From NCBI GenBank assembly GCA_002292285.1, contig DBBP01000014.1, forward strand, positions 124,001-188,000: 64,000 nt of DNA, written 5' to 3'. The notes below the pieces were generated by a model. The model made no database searches, was not told the DNA's origin, and was given only the letters and a program-made list of their open reading frames with translations. Each line of letters starts with the position of its first letter. Position 1 is the first letter of the stretch. Origin of the DNA: Proteobacteria bacterium UBA981. Lineage in GTDB: Bacteria; Pseudomonadota; Gammaproteobacteria; Ga0077536. This document shows, in pieces, positions 60,913 through 64,000 of the stretch. A program made the translations under genes and the position numbers.

Positions 60913-61800
60913 TTGCGAAAACTAATTGACGGCGGCACGTTTTTTGAAGGTCCACGTTGGCATGACGGCAGCTGGTGGGTGTCAGATTTTTACGCCCACC
61001 AGGTACTCAGAATCACCTCGGAAGGGCAATCCGAAGTCGTCGCCACGGTCGAAAATCAGCCGTCCGGACTCGGTTTTCTGCCGGATGGTGATTTGCTCAT
61101 CGTGTCGATGAAAGATCGGCGCATATTACGCCTCCAGGGCGATGGGACGCTCACCGAGCACGCGAACCTGATGGACGTCACTGCTGGCTACACCAACGAC
61201 ATGGTCGTTGATCGCGTTGGTCGGGCATACGTGGGGAATTTCGGTTTCGATATTTTCGGTGGCGCCGCGCCTGCTTCAACCACGCTGGTGCGAGTTGATC
61301 CGGATGGCAGCATCAAGGTCGTCGCCGACGATCTTTTGTGCCCGAATGGCACCGTCATCACAGCTGACGGCGGGACGCTGATCATTTCCGAGTCATTTGG
61401 CTCGCGCATGAGCGCTTTTACTATCGACGCCAGTGGCGATTTGAGCGACCGCCGGATATGGGCCGCATTCGGCGCGCCGCCGCCGCAGGATTCGATGGCC
61501 AGCATTGGCACCGCAGAGTTTGCACCCGACGGTTGTGCCATCGATGCCGAGAACCATATCTGGGTTGCCGATGCCTTTGCCGGACGTGCATGCCGAATTT
61601 CACCTGCCGGAGAGATTGTGGACGAGGTTAAGGCGCCAAATAATTTCGGTTTATACGCCTGTGCGCTTGGTGGGCCGCAAGGTACGAGTCTGCTGTTGTG
61701 CACGGCGCCTGATTTCAGCGATACGAACCGGGCTGCTGCTCATGAGGCGGTGCTGTATACCCATGAAGTACAAGTGCCCCACGGCGGCGGTTCACCCTAA
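60913..61800 (+). CDS. SMP-30/gluconolactonase-like lactone hydrolase
   Basis: A 295-residue six-bladed propeller of the SMP-30 family. It starts with TTG at 60913, supported by a strong GAGGAG site ten bases upstream. It opens with FFEGPRWHDGSWWVSDF (first metal Glu) and includes GYTNDMVVDRVGRAYVGNFGFD (about 95) and CAIDAENHIWVADAF (about 210), which hold Asn and Asp ligands. Members hydrolyse sugar lactones or similar esters. It is the last gene of the plus-strand catabolic series starting at 55024. Confidence 0.9.
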   Translation: MRKLIDGGTFFEGPRWHDGSWWVSDFYAHQVLRITSEGQSEVVATVENQPSGLGFLPDGDLLIVSMKDRRILRLQGDGTLTEHANLMDVTAGYTNDMVVDRVGRAYVGNFGFDIFGGAAPASTTLVRVDPDGSIKVVADDLLCPNGTVITADGGTLIISESFGSRMSAFTIDASGDLSDRRIWAAFGAPPPQDSMASIGTAEFAPDGCAIDAENHIWVADAFAGRACRISPAGEIVDEVKAPNNFGLYACALGGPQGTSLLLCTAPDFSDTNRAAAHEAVLYTHEVQVPHGGGSP

Positions 61801-62284
61801 GCGGTTCGCCGGGCAGCAAAATACCCGCTGTAAACGCTGAGTTCTGCGGACGTTGCAATGCCTATTGGCGTTTCAGCAGGACTCGCCGATTTATCCTGCC
61901 TTTGAGCGAGGCATTCGTCGCAGTGTCGGCTTTCGGGGGCAGGAAGGACAGACTTCGACGCTGCGGGAATGATAGAAATGCAGGGCGGGTGTGCGCTTTA
62001 AACGAGGCAGGGTATCGCGCCTAGTCACCCTGTGTTCCTGTCTCTGCGGGGATGGTTCAATTTTCTATCAACATCGCTCTGCTGGACGAAATTAACGGAC
62101 ATTTATCGCAATAAAAGCGATCTAGAGCCCCAATTCGTCCAAGCTTTCTCTTATACTACGCCGCATTCGACCGTACTACGCCGCATTCGACCGCTCGTCT
62201 GAAGCAAACTTAAGCTTCGTGAGGGGCAGAATTCGATCGTAAACTTTAAGTAAAACTGACGTCCTTTGGACTAGGGGTTTCTAA
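61801..62284. other. Intergenic region with duplicated 20-mer, upstream of DUF1329 gene
   Basis: These 484 bases hold no credible gene. They include a perfect 20-bp tandem duplication (62154-62193) and an AT-rich part at about 62090-62160 that likely carries the promoter of the DUF1329 gene; TATACT at 62152-62157 is a possible -10 element. Confidence 0.55.
62154..62193. repeat. Two perfect tandem copies of a 20-bp sequence
   Basis: Bases 62154-62173 and 62174-62193 are identical (each begins TACTACGCCGCATTCG). They lie about 90 bases before the DUF1329 start codon, adjoining the TATACT element. They could be a regulator site or a recent slip duplication. Confidence 0.9.
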
Positions 62285-63706
62285 ATGCATATAAGAAAAT
62301 ATGATTTTGACTACAGCCGCCGCTACTTTATGGATAAAGTCGCACGTGGGGCTGGGTCAGCTGGCGTCCTGTCAGCGCTCTGGCCGACTATGGCTCACAC
62401 CGGAGATTCCTACAAAGCTTATCCGGAAGAGCTGACCAACATCGAAGCCTATACCAAGGGCAAAGTGAAAGTCGGCGACGTAATCAACAAAGACAATGTT
62501 GAACTGGTTCAGGATCTTCTCGATCCCATGATTTTCCAGGAAGTGTCACAGGATGGACGCGAATTCTTCATCCTGCCGACCCAGACCGAAACTGCCGAGC
62601 AGTTTCCTCCTTTCTTCATGGACGCAACCCTGAAGAACTGGGGCAAAGCTGAGTTTGGTTCCGACGGCAACGTCTACACCAAAGATGGCCAACCCTGGAT
62701 TGGCGGACACCCGTTCCCAGACCCGCAGACCGGCGAAGAATGTATCGCCAACGTGACCCTCGCCTGGGGCCGTCACGACAATGCGATTTTCGCCATTCCG
62801 ACCTACTGCCTCGATCAGGAAGGTCAAGTTCAGTACGAGTATCACTTCGTATGGGCTGAGCATCAGACCATCGGTCTGGTGAACCCGGCAACCGCCGGCG
62901 GCTCACCTTATATCGCTGGTAAAGAACACATGCTGCGTCACCAGTCAGTATGGTTTACCGCACCAAACGATATTAAAGGTACCGCGTTCATGAACGAGTG
63001 GTACTACGATCAGGCTAAGTTCCCCGATTTGTACGGTTACTTGCCTGCGTTCAAGCGTGTTCGTCGCTTCCCGACCAACCAGCGCTTCGAGCCGCTTGTT
63101 GCCGGTATGAACCTGTTCCTCTCTGACGCATGGGCCGCTGGCGACCCGATGCTGACCTGGGGCAACTGGAAGATTGTGCACCGTGGTCCGTACCTGGGTT
63201 CCATGCACTACAACTGGCGCCCGGATCAGGACAACTGGAGTCATCCATTAGTTGGTGGCCCGGTTGGCACAACCTACATGAATGTCGGCAAATCGCTGAT
63301 CCCCGAAGTTATCGTCCTAGAGGGCGAACCGACGGGCTTCCCGCGTGCACCGCTGTCCAAGCGTCGCGTTTATCTTGATGCTCGTAACCTGATGTTCCCG
63401 CAGGCGATCTCTTATGACCGTCGTGGCGAAGTCTGGAAGTCTTTCGAGCCTGGTTTTGGCCAGTACAAGACCGACCCGAACGTCACCAATTACGGCGAGC
63501 ACGAACTGAAGGCCAACGATGGTCGTCCGGAATGGAGCTGGAACTGGGTTATCTCTGATGACATCCAGTCCAAGCGTGTGACTCGTTTCCACCATGGCGA
63601 ATCTTGCCAGGGCGGTTGGAAGTCACTGCTCGATGTCCCGGAAACTCCGGAGAACTTCATCAACCAATACATGACCAAGACCGCTATGCGCCGACTCGGC
63701 ACATAA
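62285..63706 (+). CDS. Exported DUF1329-family protein with twin-arginine signal
   Basis: A 473-residue DUF1329 protein. The N-terminus has SRRYFMDKVARGAGSAGVLS (11-30), a good Tat motif followed by a hydrophobic stretch ending near AHTGD, so it is probably exported folded. The rest matches DUF1329: MRHQ-like LRHQSVWFTAPNDIKG, RVRRFPTNQRFEPLVAGMNLFLSD and PEVIVLEGEPTGFPRAPLSKRRVYLDARNL. Family members are periplasmic or outer-membrane-associated proteins of unknown detail linked to uptake or processing of hydrophobic compounds and to outer-membrane barrels. Its codon use is strongly biased to preferred codons compared with its neighbours, which hints at high expression. A strong terminator follows. 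Confidence 0.88.
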   Translation: MHIRKYDFDYSRRYFMDKVARGAGSAGVLSALWPTMAHTGDSYKAYPEELTNIEAYTKGKVKVGDVINKDNVELVQDLLDPMIFQEVSQDGREFFILPTQTETAEQFPPFFMDATLKNWGKAEFGSDGNVYTKDGQPWIGGHPFPDPQTGEECIANVTLAWGRHDNAIFAIPTYCLDQEGQVQYEYHFVWAEHQTIGLVNPATAGGSPYIAGKEHMLRHQSVWFTAPNDIKGTAFMNEWYYDQAKFPDLYGYLPAFKRVRRFPTNQRFEPLVAGMNLFLSDAWAAGDPMLTWGNWKIVHRGPYLGSMHYNWRPDQDNWSHPLVGGPVGTTYMNVGKSLIPEVIVLEGEPTGFPRAPLSKRRVYLDARNLMFPQAISYDRRGEVWKSFEPGFGQYKTDPNVTNYGEHELKANDGRPEWSWNWVISDDIQSKRVTRFHHGESCQGGWKSLLDVPETPENFINQYMTKTAMRRLGT

Positions 63707-63727
63707 CAGTCTAGTCATTGCACTAGC

Positions 63728-63772
63728 AACCCGGGCTGTCAGCGTTCGCGCAGGCAGCCCGGGTTTTTTTTT
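63728..63772 (+). terminator. Strong rho-independent terminator after the DUF1329 gene
   Basis: An 11-bp perfect stem (63728-63738 with 63755-63765) and a 16-base loop are followed by nine T. It lies 21 bases after the DUF1329 stop and isolates that gene as a single transcription unit. Confidence 0.92.
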
Positions 63773-63926
63773 GCCTGCGCGAAGCTTCCCGCCAGCGATG
63801 TGTCGCCAGGTTCCGGCAATTGTTACCGCTACGACGTCGATCGTGGGTCGCTAAAGGAGGCCTCCAGTAGCGATGAATTTGCGCGCGAAGTGGGTCTGCT
63901 AGAGTGATCGTAAAGGGAGAATCAGC

Positions 63927-64000
63927 ATGGCTCGCATCCACGGGTATACCAGCCCGCGCTTCGAGAATATAGCCGCGATTTTGAGCGCCAATATCGATAG
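63927..64000 (+). CDS. Start of a serine beta-lactamase-fold hydrolase, cut by window end
   Basis: An ATG at 63927 with AAGGGAG ten bases upstream begins MARIHGYTSPRFENIAAILS and stays open to the end. This opening resembles class C beta-lactamase-fold esterases (EstB-like), which often begin with G-x-x-x-P-R/G-F-E. Only 24 residues are visible, so the assignment is tentative. Confidence 0.5.
   Translation, partial: MARIHGYTSPRFENIAAILSANID

Noticed and set aside
63873..63902. Nine-residue frame after an AAAGGAGG sequence near the right end
   Set aside because: Too short to support; the spacing from GGAGG to ATG is long and the next real start is at 63927.
1..64000. CRISPR arrays, tRNA/rRNA genes, prophage or IS transposases
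   Set aside because: None seen on scanning both strands by eye; a tRNAscan or ISfinder run was not possible.

Overview
The window is a chromosomal stretch from a proteobacterium, most likely a gammaproteobacterium. It is GC-rich, tightly packed and has many 1-4 base start/stop overlaps. The inference rests on the gene set (LexA with a UvrD-like helicase, ArfB, glp genes, Bcr/CflA-type MFS, RND pump, two outer-membrane barrels, DUF1329 protein) and on the many acyl-CoA, Baeyer-Villiger, luciferase-like and type III CoA-transferase genes typical of free-living degraders. There are no rRNA genes, recognisable tRNAs, CRISPR arrays, prophage genes or intact insertion sequences.

Layout. 1-3.2 kb: part of an aromatic (4-hydroxyphenylacetate-type) catabolic locus, with a fumarylacetoacetate-hydrolase-family protein cut by the window edge, an HpaR-like MarR regulator and, convergently, a second MarR gene overlapping hpaB. 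3.4-3.8 kb: a decayed end of a two-partner-secretion (TpsB/FhaC-like) transporter gene. 3.9-8.5 kb: MAPEG protein, small membrane protein, LysR regulator, MFS exporter, SGNH-hydrolase-like protein. 8.9-16.6 kb: acyl-CoA/lipid genes (type III CoA-transferase, tautomerase, enoyl-CoA hydratase, thiolase with its DUF35 partner, GST-like protein) around a large exported protein that joins an AMIN domain to an outer-membrane barrel. 16.7-24.9 kb: ArfB, an APH-fold kinase, a 57-base perfect hairpin, an RND adaptor-pump pair, an HD-domain protein and a quinoprotein-relay-type metallo-hydrolase.

24.9-28.8 kb: a compact glycerophosphodiester -> glycerol -> glycerol-3-phosphate operon (phosphodiesterase, glpK, glpD). 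28.9-33.3 kb: ChaC, a DUF429-like protein and two amidohydrolases. 33.4-36.1 kb: a LexA-type repressor overlapping a UvrD/Rep-type helicase gene, with a palindrome just before the lexA start. 36.2-42.8 kb: phosphate permease, a small beta-rich protein with a strong terminator, a GlxA-type regulator divergent from an outer-membrane protein, and phosphoglucomutase. 42.9-48.4 kb, all on the minus strand: SDR, cytochrome b561 / cytochrome c' pair, FabL-like SDR, alpha/beta hydrolase and Baeyer-Villiger monooxygenase.

48.9-53.3 kb: SnoaL-like protein, then a two-gene unit of a glycosyltransferase-methyltransferase fusion and a polytopic protein resembling STT3/AglB oligosaccharyltransferases. 53.4-64 kb: a catabolic block with amidase, then on the plus strand alpha/beta hydrolase, luciferase-like monooxygenase, zinc alcohol dehydrogenase, acyl-CoA dehydrogenase-like protein, cupin, VOC protein and SMP-30 lactonase, ending with a Tat-exported DUF1329 protein and the start of a beta-lactamase-fold hydrolase.

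The unifying theme is oxidation of diverse carbon compounds, with envelope proteins probably handling hydrophobic substrates. The least explained parts are the STT3-like/GT2-methyltransferase pair, the LexA-helicase unit with its own type of operator, and the AMIN-barrel protein. No wholly new multi-gene defence or mobile system was found.
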